This document shows, one piece after another, positions 1-12,800 of a stretch of 64,000 nt of DNA. The notes under the pieces were generated by a model. The model worked only from the letters and a program-made list of their open reading frames with translations, did no database searches and was not told where the DNA came from. Source of the stretch: Pseudomonadota bacterium (lineage in GTDB: Bacteria > Pseudomonadota > Gammaproteobacteria > Xanthomonadales > Rhodanobacteraceae); NCBI GenBank assembly GCA_018240565.1, contig JAFEFO010000034.1, positions 248,001 through 312,000 of the forward strand, written 5' to 3'. Made by a program: the position numbers and the translations under genes. Positions within the stretch are counted from its first letter, which is position 1. Each line of letters starts with the position of its first letter.

Positions 1-340
1 CCAGGGCGACATGCACGCGCTCGATCTCGGCACGCGCCGCTTCGACCTCGTACTGCTGATGCACGCATTGACCTACAGCCAGGATCCGGCCGGCGCCATT
101 GCCGAAGCCGCGCGCGTGCTCAAACCGGGCGGCCGCCTGTGCGCGGTCACCCTCGGCCGGCACGCGCATCGCGCCGCGGTCGCACCATTCGACCACCGCA
201 ATCTCGGCTTCCGCGCCGAGGACCTGCGCCGATTCGCACAATCGGCGGGACTGAAGGTCGTCACCTGCGCAACGATGACCCGCGAGCGCCGCCCCCCGCA
301 TTTCGAAGTGCTGCAACTGACCGCGAAAAAACCCGCATGA
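1..340 (+). CDS. ArsR-family regulator with C-terminal methyltransferase domain, 3' end only
   Basis: The reading frame is open from the window edge, so the N-terminus lies outside. The visible 113 residues or so are the last part of a Rossmann SAM-dependent methyltransferase: a GDM acidic loop, the strand [12 protein letters not shown], the post-motif region RVLKPGGRL, and a C-terminal ERRPPHFEV block. Proteins with this ending that sit directly before metH are usually fused to an N-terminal ArsR winged helix, which cannot be seen here. The stop overlaps the metH start as ATGA, so the two genes are probably translated together. The family assignment is from motif and context. The regulatory role over methionine synthesis is inferred. 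Confidence 0.75.
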   Translation, partial: QGDMHALDLGTRRFDLVLLMHALTYSQDPAGAIAEAARVLKPGGRLCAVTLGRHAHRAAVAPFDHRNLGFRAEDLRRFAQSAGLKVVTCATMTRERRPPHFEVLQLTAKKPA

Positions 341-1434
341 ATACCCTGCCCTGGAAAAATCCCGCGCGCGTCGCCGCGCTGGAAAGTGCATTGTCCGAAC
401 GCATCCTCGTCATCGACGGCGCGATGGGCACCATGTTGCAAGCCTACAAGCTCGACGAAGACGGCTACCGCGGCGAGCGCTTCGCGCGCGGGCAGACGGG
501 TACGCACGCGCATGGCCACGGACCCGATGTGAACGGGCATGCTTGCGATCACGACGTGAAGGGCAACAACGACCTGCTCACGCTCACGCGGCCGGACATC
601 ATCCGCGCCGTGCACACGGCGTATCTGGATGCCGGCGCGGATCTGGTCGAAACCAACACCTTCAATTCCACCACGATCAGCCAGGCCGACTATCACCTCG
701 AGCATCTGGTGCCGGAGTTGAACCGCGAAGGCGCGCGCCTGGCGCGCGAATGCTGCGATGCCGCCGAGGCCAGGACTCCGGGCCAGCCGCGCTTCGTCAT
801 CGGCGTGCTGGGGCCCACCAGCCGCACCGCCTCGATCTCGCCGGACGTGAACAACCCGGGATTTCGCAATGTGAGTTTCGATGAATTGGCCAAAGCCTAT
901 GTGGAAGCAGCCACGGCGCTCGTCGCGGGCGGCGCAGACCTGTTGATGGTGGAAACCGTTTTCGACACGCTCAATGCCAAGGCGGCGCTGTTCGCCATCG
1001 AGCAGGCCTTCGATGCCATCGGCGCGCGCGTGCCGGTGACGATATCCGGCACCATCACCGATCTGTCGGGGCGCACCCTGTCCGGTCAGACCGCCGAGGC
1101 GTTCTACTACTCGCTGCGCCACACCCGGCCGTTATCGATCGGCCTGAACTGCGCGCTTGGCGCGACACAACTGCGTCAATACGTCGAAGCGATCGCCAAC
1201 GTCGCCGAGTGTCGTGTCTCCACGCATCCGAATGCGGGCCTGCCGAACGCATTCGCCGAATACGACGAGACGCCGGAAGACATGGCCAGGACGGTCGGCG
1301 AATTCGCGCGCTCGGGATTGGTGAACATGGTCGGCGGCTGCTGCGGCACCACGCCGGCGCATATTGCCGCCATTGCGTCCGCCGTTCGCGGCGTTGCGCC
1401 GCGCGGATTGCCCAGGGCTATCGAGGCTGCGTAA
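337..1434 (+). CDS. metH: Methionine synthase, homocysteine-binding subunit (split MetH, N-terminal half)
   Basis: This 365-residue protein corresponds to the first module of cobalamin-dependent methionine synthase, which binds zinc and homocysteine. The zinc ligands are visible: Cys272 in GLNCALG and Cys335/Cys336 in GGCCGTTP. The N-terminal DGAMGTM motif and the ETNTFNSTT block also match. The ATG overlaps the stop of the preceding regulator, which fixes the start. It ends right after the equivalent of the linker that joins this module to the folate module in E. coli MetH, so this is a natural domain split and not a frameshift. A His/Gly-rich stretch at about residues 56-72, before KGNNDLL, makes it some 25 residues longer than E. 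coli in this loop. Confidence 0.93.
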   Translation: MNTLPWKNPARVAALESALSERILVIDGAMGTMLQAYKLDEDGYRGERFARGQTGTHAHGHGPDVNGHACDHDVKGNNDLLTLTRPDIIRAVHTAYLDAGADLVETNTFNSTTISQADYHLEHLVPELNREGARLARECCDAAEARTPGQPRFVIGVLGPTSRTASISPDVNNPGFRNVSFDELAKAYVEAATALVAGGADLLMVETVFDTLNAKAALFAIEQAFDAIGARVPVTISGTITDLSGRTLSGQTAEAFYYSLRHTRPLSIGLNCALGATQLRQYVEAIANVAECRVSTHPNAGLPNAFAEYDETPEDMARTVGEFARSGLVNMVGGCCGTTPAHIAAIASAVRGVAPRGLPRAIEAA

Positions 1435-1439
1435 AACTT

Positions 1440-1551
1440 GTCATCCCGGCATGGAATGCCGGGATCCAGACTGCATGGATGCCAGATTGCACAATGCCGC
1501 CCGGCTTGCCATCCCTGGCATCTGGATTCCGGCAGTCCCTGCCGGAATAAC
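1440..1551. repeat. REPIN-like inverted-pair repeat, copy 1 (between metH halves)
   Basis: The element runs from GTCATCCCGG to CCGGAATAAC. Each end folds into a short hairpin: the left stem is TCCCGGCAT/ATGCCGGGA and the right is TTCCGGCAG/CTGCCGGAA. Inside lie TCCAG and CTGGA inner ends flanking a variable core. It fills most of the 137-bp gap between the two metH genes. The right terminal ATGAC is degenerate here (ATAAC). Confidence 0.88.
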
Positions 1552-1571
1552 GGCTTGATGGCTTTTTGAAC

Positions 1572-4262
<2,691 letters not shown>

Positions 4263-4268
4263 ACATCC

Positions 4269-4353
4269 GTCATTCCGGCATGGACTGCCGGAATCCAGTG
4301 GCCACGGATGGCGTCCATGCGGTCTGAATACCGGCAATTCCTGCCGGTATGAC
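4269..4353. repeat. REPIN-like inverted-pair repeat, copy 2 (downstream of metH)
   Basis: The element runs from GTCATTCCGG to CCGGTATGAC, 85 bp, with a shorter core than the other copies. Both ends fold as hairpins, TTCCGGCA...TGCCGGAA and ATACCGGCA...TGCCGGTAT. It lies seven bases past the metH stop, before a convergent gene, and might act as a bidirectional 3' end. Confidence 0.85.
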
Positions 4354-4381
4354 GTCGAATGGTATCGAAACCCTTTACTGC

Positions 4382-4711
4382 TTAGCTTTCTTCCGACCCT
4401 CCCGGTGCGATGGTTTCGGGTTTTCTTTCACGCAAGTGCGTGGCGAGGTTGTAGATCGACACGAAGGCCGGAAACAGATTCGATAGCACGCCAACCGAAT
4501 CGTTCTTGCCGAACGTGAAATAGGAAAGCAGCAGCACGCTGCCGGTGATCGACAGCCACCAGAACGCCTGTGGCATGACCACTCGGCGCAGTTTCTTGGT
4601 CGCGTACAGCTGCACGAACCAGCGCGCGGTGAACAGGAACACGCCGACGTAGCCGATCAGCTTCCACGGCGTGATGACGACGTGATTGAAATGGAACAGG
4701 ATTTCGTTCAT
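4382..4711 (-). CDS. Small inner-membrane protein with LAB_N (lipid A biosynthesis N-terminal) domain
   Basis: The 109-residue protein has three predicted membrane helices (around WKLIGYVGVFLFTARWFVQL, FWWLSITGSVLLLSYF and LSNLFPAFVSIYNL). The block RWFVQLYATKK, followed by the second helix, is typical of the LAB_N family, which occurs alone or fused to lipid-A-disaccharide synthase. Here it is alone. The start at MNEILFHFN was chosen because CGGAGA lies seven bases upstream; a longer start (MDWPAENR) has no such site. The family's biochemical role is uncertain, though proteins of this type sit with lipid A or glycolipid modification genes. No LpxB homologue is next to it. Confidence 0.8.
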   Translation of the reverse strand: MNEILFHFNHVVITPWKLIGYVGVFLFTARWFVQLYATKKLRRVVMPQAFWWLSITGSVLLLSYFTFGKNDSVGVLSNLFPAFVSIYNLATHLRERKPETIAPGGSEES

Positions 4712-4883
4712 GCGATTCTCCGCAGGCCAATCCATCGCGACACCGATGTTCCGAACCGCCGAAGAACCGTCGCGAGCGATGACAGGTCGCGCGTCGCCAG
4801 CGCGCAGGAACCGGAGTGTACACGTCAGTACATGAGGATTTCGAGCACTGCCGGCGCGCGAGATGTCGAGCGCAGCAGGTTAT
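4712..4883. other. Spacer between phaC and the LAB_N gene, no gene seen
   Basis: This 172-bp stretch lies downstream of phaC and upstream of the LAB_N gene, both on the minus strand. I see no reading frame with a plausible product and no strong hairpin followed by a T run. Apart from the ribosome-binding site of the LAB_N gene at its left edge, nothing can be assigned. Confidence 0.5.
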
Positions 4884-5945
4884 TCAGCGGTTTGCCAGCC
4901 ACTCGTGGATAGCCGTCGGCACCTCACGTTGCGCGCGACCGGACACATAGATGCCGATGTGGCCACCCTTGAACGCGAGTTCGGTGTAATCCTTCGTGCC
5001 CGCCAGCTGCCTGAGCGGACGCGACGCCGACGGTGGCACGAGGTGATCCTGCTCGGCAAAGATGTTGAGCACCGGCATCCTGACGTTCTTCAGGCTCACG
5101 TCCTTGTCGCCGATCTTCAAGCCACCGGTCACGAGTTTGTTGGCCTGATAGAAATCCTTGATGAACTGGCGGAACGCCTCGCCGGCCTGGTCGGGGCTGT
5201 CGAAGATCCACTTCTCCATGCGCAGGAAATTCTCAAGCTCTGCCTTGTCGTCGAGGATGTCGACGAGGCCGACGTATTTCTGCTGGAACAGACGCACCGG
5301 CTTCAACGTCAGGTAGCACCAGTTCATCAGGTCCGCCGGCACGTTGCCGAGCGTATCGACGAACAGATCCACGTCCATGCCGCGCGTCCAGTGCGAAAGC
5401 ATGTTGTCCGGCGTGTGGAAATCGACCGGCGTGACCATGGTGATCAAATTCCGGATCCTGTCGGCGTGCGTCGCCGCATAGCACAGGCTGAATGCACCGC
5501 CCTGGCAGATGCCGAGCAAATTGATCTTGTCCAGCTTGTGGCGGCGCGCGACGGCCTCGACGCAGCGGTCGATGTAGCCATTGATGTAGTCGTCGAGCGT
5601 CAGGTATTTGTCGGAAGCGTCCGGATAGCCCCAGTCGATCAGGTACACATCCTCGCCGCGCGCAAGCAGGTTGCGCACCAGCGAACGGTCGTCCTGCAAG
5701 TCGACCATGTACGGGCGATTGACCAGCGCATAGGCGATCAGGATCGGCACCTTCGCGGTTGGCGTCTTGTCGCCGCGGAAGCGGTACAACACGAGCTTGT
5801 CCTCGCGGTAGATCTCTTCCTTGGCGGTGGCGCCATAGTGGACGTCATCCAGCGAACGCAGGGTCGACAGCCCCGCGGCGAGCTTGCGATTGAATCGCTG
5901 CGCTTCCGCCAGCGCCTGCTGCGGTTCGATGCGGATCGGATTCAT
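4884..5945 (-). CDS. phaC: Class III poly(3-hydroxyalkanoate) synthase, subunit PhaC
   Basis: The 353-residue protein polymerises 3-hydroxyacyl-CoA into storage polyester on granules. It shows the lipase-like box GICQGG with nucleophile Cys147 and the rest of the triad as Asp300 (FAEQDHLVPP) and His329 (FKGGHIGIY). The length is that of the short class III enzyme, which needs PhaE; class I enzymes are about 560 or more residues. The partner gene phaE is immediately upstream and its stop overlaps this start as ATGA, which supports a translated pair. No phaA, phaB or phasin gene is in the window, so monomer supply is encoded elsewhere. Confidence 0.95.
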   Translation of the reverse strand: MNPIRIEPQQALAEAQRFNRKLAAGLSTLRSLDDVHYGATAKEEIYREDKLVLYRFRGDKTPTAKVPILIAYALVNRPYMVDLQDDRSLVRNLLARGEDVYLIDWGYPDASDKYLTLDDYINGYIDRCVEAVARRHKLDKINLLGICQGGAFSLCYAATHADRIRNLITMVTPVDFHTPDNMLSHWTRGMDVDLFVDTLGNVPADLMNWCYLTLKPVRLFQQKYVGLVDILDDKAELENFLRMEKWIFDSPDQAGEAFRQFIKDFYQANKLVTGGLKIGDKDVSLKNVRMPVLNIFAEQDHLVPPSASRPLRQLAGTKDYTELAFKGGHIGIYVSGRAQREVPTAIHEWLANR

Positions 5946-7084
5946 GCGCCGCTCCCGGATTTATCCTTCATGGCTTTCAACGCATCGTTGAAGTTCCCTG
6001 CGCCGGCACGTGAGGCCTTGCGTGGCTTGGCCACGGCGGCGACGCGCTTGCGCGCAGGCGCCGCACGGCGCTTGGGATCGACGGCAGCTGCAGCGGCCGG
6101 CTTGGCCGGTTTCGCGCGCAGGGACTCGCGCAGCGCCTTGACCTCGCTGCGCAAAGCCGCGATTTCCGCGCTCGCCGACTCCGCGCCGCGCGGCGCACGC
6201 AACTCGCGGCGCAGGCCATGCAGGCGCTTGTGCACGGAATCCAGTTCCGTGCGCGTGGGCATGCCCAACTCCGCGCCGAGGCGTTCGACTTCGCTCTGCA
6301 CATGCGAGCGCACGCGCATCTGCGCGTTGACGACATCGCCATAGGCCTTGCGGAACTCGTCCGAAAGCGCGATCTCCGCATACGCTTCTTCGGCCGCATC
6401 CACCCACAGATCGTACAAACCGCGCAAGGAATCGATCTGGCGCCCGGGTTCGCCGCGCTGCGCCAGTTTGTCCTCGAAGATCGCAAAACTGCGTTGCGAG
6501 GATTTCAGCATCAGTTCGTTGTACTTGCCGACCGCATCCTGAAACTCGGCGAAAGCGACCGCCGCCTTCTGCATGCGTTCTTGGTGTTCGCGCGCATAGC
6601 CGAACGCGGGCGCGTTGAGCCAGGACATGCCCTCGGCTTTTGCTTGCGCGAGAAACGGCGCGAATGCCTGCGGCAATTCGCCCAGGCCTTGTGCACCGGG
6701 CCCGCGCAAGCCCTGCATCATCGCCGCGAACGGATTGTCTGTGAATGCACCACCCATGCCCGGCAAGTTGAAGCCATCGCGCAGCGCCTGCGTCCATGCG
6801 CCCTGCACCCCTGCACCCGCATCCTTGCCTGCCGTTGCGGCCAGCATCGATTGCATCAGCGCGACATAGGCCTTGGCGCTGCCGAGCAGGCGCTCGGTGG
6901 TTTCATTCTGCTTACCGCTGCCGGCGAAAAGGCGCGACCACTGTTCGAGGCCTTCATGCCATGGCGCGTTGGCGCCTGGCTGGTTCGGCACGCCGCGCGT
7001 CGCGTCCTGCCAGGCGTTCCAATACTGCTGCTGCAACGCCTGCCAGTCCTTCTGCCAATCCTGGGAAGTCTTGTTTTCGCTCAT
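5942..7084 (-). CDS. phaE: Class III poly(3-hydroxyalkanoate) synthase, subunit PhaE
   Basis: The 380-residue protein is the non-catalytic partner of class III PhaC. The N-terminus (QDWQKDWQALQQQYWNAW) and the middle segment with LWVDAAEEAYAEIALSDEFRKAYG match the PhaE family. The C-terminus is a predicted helix followed by an Ala/Lys/Arg-rich tail, probably a granule or DNA contact. The start MSENKTSQ was chosen because GGAG lies about seven bases upstream; the frame stays open further upstream but runs through the pnp terminator region. The assignment depends on both the sequence and the adjacent phaC. Confidence 0.9.
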   Translation of the reverse strand: MSENKTSQDWQKDWQALQQQYWNAWQDATRGVPNQPGANAPWHEGLEQWSRLFAGSGKQNETTERLLGSAKAYVALMQSMLAATAGKDAGAGVQGAWTQALRDGFNLPGMGGAFTDNPFAAMMQGLRGPGAQGLGELPQAFAPFLAQAKAEGMSWLNAPAFGYAREHQERMQKAAVAFAEFQDAVGKYNELMLKSSQRSFAIFEDKLAQRGEPGRQIDSLRGLYDLWVDAAEEAYAEIALSDEFRKAYGDVVNAQMRVRSHVQSEVERLGAELGMPTRTELDSVHKRLHGLRRELRAPRGAESASAEIAALRSEVKALRESLRAKPAKPAAAAAVDPKRRAAPARKRVAAVAKPRKASRAGAGNFNDALKAMKDKSGSGA

Positions 7085-7138
7085 CGGAATCTCCACGGAT
7101 CGTGAAATGCTAACACGGACTTGTTGCGCTGCAAAAAC

Positions 7139-7168
7139 AAAAAAGGCGAGCACAGGCTCGCCTTTTTT
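7139..7168 (-). terminator. Rho-independent terminator of pnp
   Basis: A GGCGAGC/GCTCGCC stem with a four-base loop is flanked by A and T runs on both sides. Read on the minus strand it ends in CCTTTTTTG directly after the pnp stop. The symmetrical A and T runs mean it could also work for + transcripts. Confidence 0.85.
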
Positions 7169-7187
7169 GAAGTTCGATATCAGCAAA

Positions 7188-9290
7188 TCACGCCGCCGGC
7201 GCCTCTTCCGCCACCGCCTTCATCGACAGGCGGATGCGGCCCTGCTTGTCGACTTCGAGCACCTTGACCTTGACAATGTCGCCTTCCTTGAGCTTGTCGG
7301 AAACCTTCTCGACGCGCTCGTTGGAGATCTGCGAGACGTGGACGAGGCCATCCTTGCCCGGCATGATCGTCACGAACGCGCCGAAGTCCATGAGCTTGGC
7401 GACCTTGCCCTCGTAGATGCGACCGGGTTCGACGTCAGAGACGATCTGCTCGATGCGCTTCTTCGCGGCATCGCCGGCTTCACGGTTGACCGAGGCAATG
7501 ACCACGGTGCCGTCATCGCTGATGTCGATCGTCGCGCCGGTTTCCTCGGTGATCGAGCGGATCGTGGTGCCGCCCTTGCCGATGACTTCGCGGATCTTGT
7601 CCGGGTGGATCTTCATCGTGATCAGGCGCGGCGCATACTCGCTCATCTCGCTGCGCGAGCTGGTGATGACCTTGCCCATTTCGCCGAGGATGTGCAGGCG
7701 GCCCTGCCTGGCCTGCGCCAGCGCGACCTTCATGATCTCTTCGGTGATGCCGTCGATCTTGATGTCCATCTGCAACGCGCTGATGCCATCCGCACTACCG
7801 GCGACCTTGAAATCCATGTCGCCGAGGTGATCCTCGTCACCGAGGATGTCGGACAACACCACGAACCTGTCGCCTTCCTTGACCAGGCCCATGGCGATGC
7901 CCGCGACCGGCGCCTTGAGCGGCACGCCGGCGTCCATCATGGCGAGCGAGGAACCGCACACCGAGGCCATCGACGAGGAGCCGTTCGACTCGGTGATTTC
8001 CGAAACGACGCGCACCACGTATGGGAACGCCTCCATCGCCGGCTTCACCGCCTGCACGCCACGCTTGGCCAGGCGGCCGTGGCCGATCTCGCGGCGCTTG
8101 GGTGCGCCGAAGCGGCCGCACTCGCCGACCGAGAACGGCGGAAAGTTGTAATGGAACAGGAACGGATCCTTCGATTCGCCTTCCGGCGCATCGATGATCT
8201 GCGCGTCGCGCGCGGTGCCGAGCGTGACCGTTACCAGCGCCTGCGTTTCCCCACGCGTGAACAGCGCCGAGCCGTGCGTACGCGGCAGCACGCCCACGCG
8301 CACCGTGATCGGACGAATGCCGTCCAGTGCACGGCCGTCGATGCGCACTTTCGTGTCGAGCACGGAATCGCGCATCGTGCGGTATTCGAGTTCGCCGAAT
8401 TCCTTGGCAAGCTCTGCCGTTGCCCACTTCTGCGCTTCGGCCTGACCGGCGAGTGCGGCCAGCGTGTCGGCCTTGATCGCGGAAATGGCGTCGCGACGTT
8501 GCAGCTTGTCGCGCACCTTGAACGCGTCGGCGAGCTTGTTGCCGATGGCGCCCTTGAGCGCGCCGATCAGCGCGTCGTTCTTGGCCGGCGCCGTCCACGT
8601 TGACGGCCTGGTGCCGGCTTCGACGGTCAGTTCGTTGATCGCGTTGATGACGATCTGCAAGGACTTGTGTCCGAACGTCACCGCGCCGAGCATGACCTCT
8701 TCGCTGAGCAGCTTGGCTTCGGACTCGACCATCAGCACCGCGTTCGCCGTGCCGGCGACGACGAGATCCAGATCGGAGGTTTGCAGCTCGGTCTTGGTCG
8801 GATTGAGGATGTACTTGCCGTTGGCGTAGCCGACGCGCGCCGCACCGATCGGGCCCTTGAACGGGATGCCCGCGAGCGACAGCGCCGCCGAGGCGCCGAT
8901 CATCGCCGGAATGTCGCCGTCGATTTCCGGATTCAAGGAAACGACCTGGGCGATCACCTGCACTTCGTTCTTGTACTCTTCCGGAAACAGCGGGCGAACC
9001 GGACGGTCGATCAGGCGGCTGGTGAGCGTTTCCTTCTCGGTCGGTCGGCCTTCGCGCTTGAAGAAGCCGCCGGGAATGCGTCCGGCCGAGTAGAACTTCT
9101 CGACGTAATCGACGGTGAGAGGGAAGAAATCCTGGCCTTCCTTCGCCTTGGCCGCGGCGACCGCGGTGACGAGGACGACGGTGCCGTCGACCGACACCAT
9201 CACCGCGCCGGATGCCTGGCGGGCGATTTCGCCCGTTTCCAGCGTGACCTGATGATTTCCGTACTGGAACGATTTGCTGATCTTTGCCAT
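7188..9290 (-). CDS. pnp: Polyribonucleotide nucleotidyltransferase (PNPase)
   Basis: The 700-residue enzyme degrades RNA 3'-to-5' by phosphorolysis and belongs to the degradosome in related bacteria. Two RNase PH cores are visible: the first has [12 protein letters not shown] near residue 100, and the second lies around [15 protein letters not shown] domain with the GKGG loop ([14 protein letters not shown]) and a final S1 domain ([18 protein letters not shown]) follow. The start [11 protein letters not shown] matches the usual N-terminus; an upstream in-frame ATG at 9317 would add nine residues. It follows rpsO after an intrinsic hairpin, the same order as in E. coli, so some transcripts probably read through from rpsO. 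Confidence 0.97.
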   Translation of the reverse strand: MAKISKSFQYGNHQVTLETGEIARQASGAVMVSVDGTVVLVTAVAAAKAKEGQDFFPLTVDYVEKFYSAGRIPGGFFKREGRPTEKETLTSRLIDRPVRPLFPEEYKNEVQVIAQVVSLNPEIDGDIPAMIGASAALSLAGIPFKGPIGAARVGYANGKYILNPTKTELQTSDLDLVVAGTANAVLMVESEAKLLSEEVMLGAVTFGHKSLQIVINAINELTVEAGTRPSTWTAPAKNDALIGALKGAIGNKLADAFKVRDKLQRRDAISAIKADTLAALAGQAEAQKWATAELAKEFGELEYRTMRDSVLDTKVRIDGRALDGIRPITVRVGVLPRTHGSALFTRGETQALVTVTLGTARDAQIIDAPEGESKDPFLFHYNFPPFSVGECGRFGAPKRREIGHGRLAKRGVQAVKPAMEAFPYVVRVVSEITESNGSSSMASVCGSSLAMMDAGVPLKAPVAGIAMGLVKEGDRFVVLSDILGDEDHLGDMDFKVAGSADGISALQMDIKIDGITEEIMKVALAQARQGRLHILGEMGKVITSSRSEMSEYAPRLITMKIHPDKIREVIGKGGTTIRSITEETGATIDISDDGTVVIASVNREAGDAAKKRIEQIVSDVEPGRIYEGKVAKLMDFGAFVTIMPGKDGLVHVSQISNERVEKVSDKLKEGDIVKVKVLEVDKQGRIRLSMKAVAEEAPAA

Positions 9291-9360
9291 GGTCTTTTCT
9301 GCCTCTTGGGCCGTCATCCCGCCATCGGGGTTCCGGGTTTGCGACGTGGTGGATTTCTTT

Positions 9361-9389
9361 CAAAACAAATCCCCGCCGAAGCGGGGATC
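9361..9389 (-). terminator. Terminator hairpin between rpsO and pnp with UUCG tetraloop
   Basis: On the minus strand a perfect 8-bp stem ATCCCCGC/GCGGGGAT closes a TTCG loop and is followed by TTTGTTTTG. This is a stable intrinsic terminator just after the rpsO stop. In E. coli a partial terminator occupies the same place. Confidence 0.8.
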
Positions 9390-9401
9390 GTGGTGCAGCA
9401 A

Positions 9402-9671
9402 TTACCGGCGCAGGCCCAGGCGCTCGATCAGCGACTGGTAACGGCCAACGTCCGACTTCTTCAGATAGGCCAGCAGGCTGCGGCGCTGGTTGACCATCTT
9501 GAGCAAGCCGCGGCGCGAATGGTGGTCCTTGTCGTGCGCGGCGAAATGCTTGGACAGGTGTTCGATGCGGGCGGAGAGCAGCGCGACCTGCACTTCCGGC
9601 GAACCGGTATCGTTGGGGGCGCGGCGGTAGTCGGCAATGACCTTGCCGGTTTGTTCGATGGAAAGCGACAT
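9402..9671 (-). CDS. rpsO: 30S ribosomal protein S15
   Basis: The 89-residue protein binds the central domain of 16S rRNA. It has the family length and the conserved segments [22 protein letters not shown] (here [15 protein letters not shown]) and [19 protein letters not shown], and ends at [14 protein letters not shown] lies upstream of the ATG. The leader is about 100 bases long if the -10 box at 9780-9785 is real. In E. coli the rpsO leader folds into a structure bound by S15 itself; similar control is possible here but was not established. Confidence 0.97.
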   Translation of the reverse strand: MSLSIEQTGKVIADYRRAPNDTGSPEVQVALLSARIEHLSKHFAAHDKDHHSRRGLLKMVNQRRSLLAYLKKSDVGRYQSLIERLGLRR

Positions 9672-9899
9672 GAAGGTTTACCTTTTGCTGTTGCGTACGG
9701 CGCGAATCAGCCCGGTCCGAGGGAGGAGCGCGAATCGCGTCAAGGCCCGGACCACGTGCCCGGGATGGAAAAGCCGCTCATTGTAACCCGAATTGGCGGA
9801 CAAAGGTAAAATCGCGAAGTTGTCGCCCAAATCGATGCCAGGCGGCAATAACCCGTTCGAGGCTGCTTCGTTCACAGCCAAGGCGTGCGCCGCATCGTG
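9672..9899. other. Gap between tamB and rpsO: leader and promoter region, no gene
   Basis: The gap contains a minus-strand open frame of 67 codons, but it has no family resemblance and overlaps the probable rpsO leader. I read the region as the rpsO promoter and 5' untranslated leader. Confidence 0.5.
9780..9785 (-). promoter_or_regulatory. Candidate -10 box for rpsO-pnp (TACAAT)
   Basis: On the minus strand TACAAT lies about 110 bases upstream of the rpsO ATG, in the 228-bp gap after tamB. A weak TTACCT or TTTACC lies 18-19 bases further upstream as a -35. Only the -10 hexamer is a good match. Confidence 0.4.
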
Positions 9900-12800
9900 C
9901 TATTTCTCGATGCGGTAGTCGATGCCGGCACGGCTGGACCGGGTGCCGTTGCGCATCTCGAAGTTGAACAGGCGCGTGAGCTTGTAGCGCAGGGTGACGA
10001 CCTGCCCCGGCGCGAACAGGCCGACGCCATAGCCGATGTACAAGCGCGGCGACAGGTACTTGCCGACGGTCAGGGCGGCGCCACCGACCGAGGAGTTGTC
10101 GGCCACGCCGACGTCGTCCAGACCCATCTTCGCGCCGATGCTCTTCGCCAGCAGATCGCCACCGGCCGAGCCGAGCGCGGAGGCGGCGCTGGATACCGCG
10201 TTGCCGTCGCCGCCCTTCAATTGCGACAACGGCTTGCCGGCGACGAGCCAGGACAGCGCATCGGATTGCTCCATCGCCGGCCGCGAGAACACGGTCAGTT
10301 GCGGCTTGAGCGCAGTGCCGCGCACCTGCAGGCCCACGACGATGTTTTGTTCCGGAAACGATCGCGTGGCGCTGATGTCCAGCCCCGGGTTTTCCACCGG
10401 CGTGCCGGCGAACAACAGGCGGCCCTGTCCGCGCTCGATGGTCAGATCCTGCCCATAGGCCTTGAAGGTGCCGTTGACGTCGATTTGTCCGCGCCCGAGC
10501 GGCGGGTTGCCCGGCATCTGCACGATGCGCAATTGTCCGCCGAGATTGCTGTCCAGGCCAAAACCGACCAGATGCACCTGCGTGCCCTGGCGCAGATCCA
10601 ACGATGGAGCCTGCCCGGCGCCGAACTTGAGCGTGACATCGACCTCCACCGGCAACGCCGCGGCGGCGGCAGGCGCCTGCTCGTCGGTGACGACGACATC
10701 CGGCGAGACCTGCGCGTTCGCGCCGCCGCCCGGCAGTTTGCCCAGATCGACGGCCATGCTCGGTATCTGCACGGTGCCGCCGACCTTCAGTCGCTTGGCG
10801 TCGCGGTCGATGGTGAGGTCGGGTGAAATGTATACTTTTGCCCCGGGAATGTCGGCGGCAAGAAAACGCTCGCCGCTGATGCTTATGTGCAATGGCGCGT
10901 CGGCCGCAATGCCCGCGTTGCCGTGGATCGCGAGTTTGCCCTGATCGGAGGCGATGCTGCCATCGATGGCGAAGTTTCCGCCGTCGCGCGACTGCATCGT
11001 GATGTTGCCGTCGTGCAGCTTGAGTCCGGCGGCGGGCACCTCGGTGGCGAAGCCGACGAGGGCGAGCTGGCCGTCGACGCCGGGCTTGGCGGTGGTGCCC
11101 GACAGCGCGACCTTTGCGGCGACCTTGCCGCGCGTGCCCGCCACCTGCGTGGTCAGGAAGTCGAGGAAGGAAAGGTCGTTGACATCCAGCGCAAGCTGGC
11201 CGGAAAGCGGCATCGCGCCTGATGCATCCGCCGCGCCGGCGACGATATGGCCGTCTATACGTCCGCCGTCGTTCAAGTCGCCTGCGATCGTGATGGTGTT
11301 CTGCGCGGGCGCGAGCGCGGCATCGACATGGAAATTCTTGTAGCTCAGCAGCGCCTTCGAGGCCGAATCGGGATAGACGATCGTTCCCGCATCGGACGCG
11401 ATCGTCGCATTGCCGCTGATCGCCCCGTTCGGCGTCATGACGATGGCGCCTTGACCATTGATCTCGCCATCGAGCTTGACCGTTGCGTCGGGGGCGGCGA
11501 GTCTGGCCAACGTCGCCAACGGCAGGTGTTCGAGACTGAATTTCGCATGCGTGCCCGCTTTCGCATCCTGCCGTGCCTGCGCGCACAGACGCGGCGTGCC
11601 GGCGCTCAGGCACAGTTCGTCCAATGAAAACTTGCCACCCACGTAGGCCATCGCGGTCGGTTGCGCGAGTTTCCACGCTGGCTGGCCTTGTTGGTCGAAG
11701 CTCAGCGTATTCAGCGTGCCGCGCCAGTCGTTCGTCGCCTTGGATTTGGCCAGCGCGCCATCGAGGCCGAGATCGATGGCAAGCGCTTTGCCGTGGGCAG
11801 CGAGCGTGACTTGGTGCGCGGCCGCATTGCCATGGGCGTCTAGCTTTACCGTATCGAAGACATAACCGCCCGCGACGAGCCGCGTCGCATCCACACGCGC
11901 GCTGCCGCTGGGCGCGCTCACGTCGCGCAGGTTGAAATCCAGCGCGATGGCATCCAGCCGGGTATCGCCGCTGGCAATCTGCTTGCCGTCGATCCGGCCG
12001 CGCGCATCGAGTTTCGGATACGTGCCGGCCAGCATGATCTTGCCGCGCACGCTGCCGCCCGCGTTCGGCAGCCAGTCGCCGAGACTGGCGATGTCGAGGT
12101 CGATTGCGAGGTCGGTCGGCGCGTCCTTGCCGGCGCCCTTGCCCACCACGGCAATGGTGCTCTTGCCCGAGACGAGGTCGAGCTTGCCGTCCAGATGCAG
12201 CGGTGGCGAAAACGCGAGGTCGGCGTTGCCGCGTAGCGGACGCTGGCGCAGCCGGCCGCCGAGACGTTCGAGCTTGAGCCTGCCCGCCGGCCCGTCTTTT
12301 TCCACCGTTCCACTTGTGGACAATTGGAAATCGATCGCACCGGACCACTCGCGCGCAAACGCGCCGGGATCGAACTGCGTCGCCTTCGCCTGGATGGTCC
12401 AGCCGACTTGCGGCTTGAGCAGGATGTCGCCGCTGGCGTCGAGGCCGCCTTTGGGTTGTTTCAAGGTCAGCTGGGTGAGCGAGATTTTCGCCGGCGTGCC
12501 GTCGAACTGGAACGCAAGATCGGCAAGTTGTTGCGGCGGCCCGATCGACAGCTCGCCTTGCGCGTGGAACTTCTCGGCATTGCCACCGGCGTCGATGCTG
12601 CCGTGCGTGGCGAGTGCCTGTCCGGCCAGATCGGCGGGGAGCAACACGTCGGCCCAATCGAGTGTGACCTCGCCGCCGACCGGCTTGGCATCCAGATGCA
12701 CTTTGATTTGCGCGGTCAGCGTTCCTGGCGCATCGGGCGAGCGCAGGCGCAGCGGATCCAGCGTCAGCGTCTTGCCGTCGCTGGCAAAGGTGAGCGGATC

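Noticed and set aside
1..336. Riboswitch (SAM or cobalamin) upstream of metH
   Set aside because: The metH start overlaps the preceding gene, so there is no untranslated leader in view; a control RNA would have to lie before the window.
1435..1571. metH as a frameshifted pseudogene
   Set aside because: The break falls at a domain linker, both parts are full-length modules with all ligands, and each has a start codon.
9313..9340. GTCATCCC followed by CCATCGGGG upstream of pnp, resembling a repeat end
   Set aside because: It lacks the CCGGCA/TGCCGG stem and the second arm, so it is not counted as a repeat copy.
9678..9881. Minus-strand 67-codon frame upstream of rpsO
   Set aside because: There is no domain or good ribosome-binding site, and it overlaps the likely rpsO promoter and leader.
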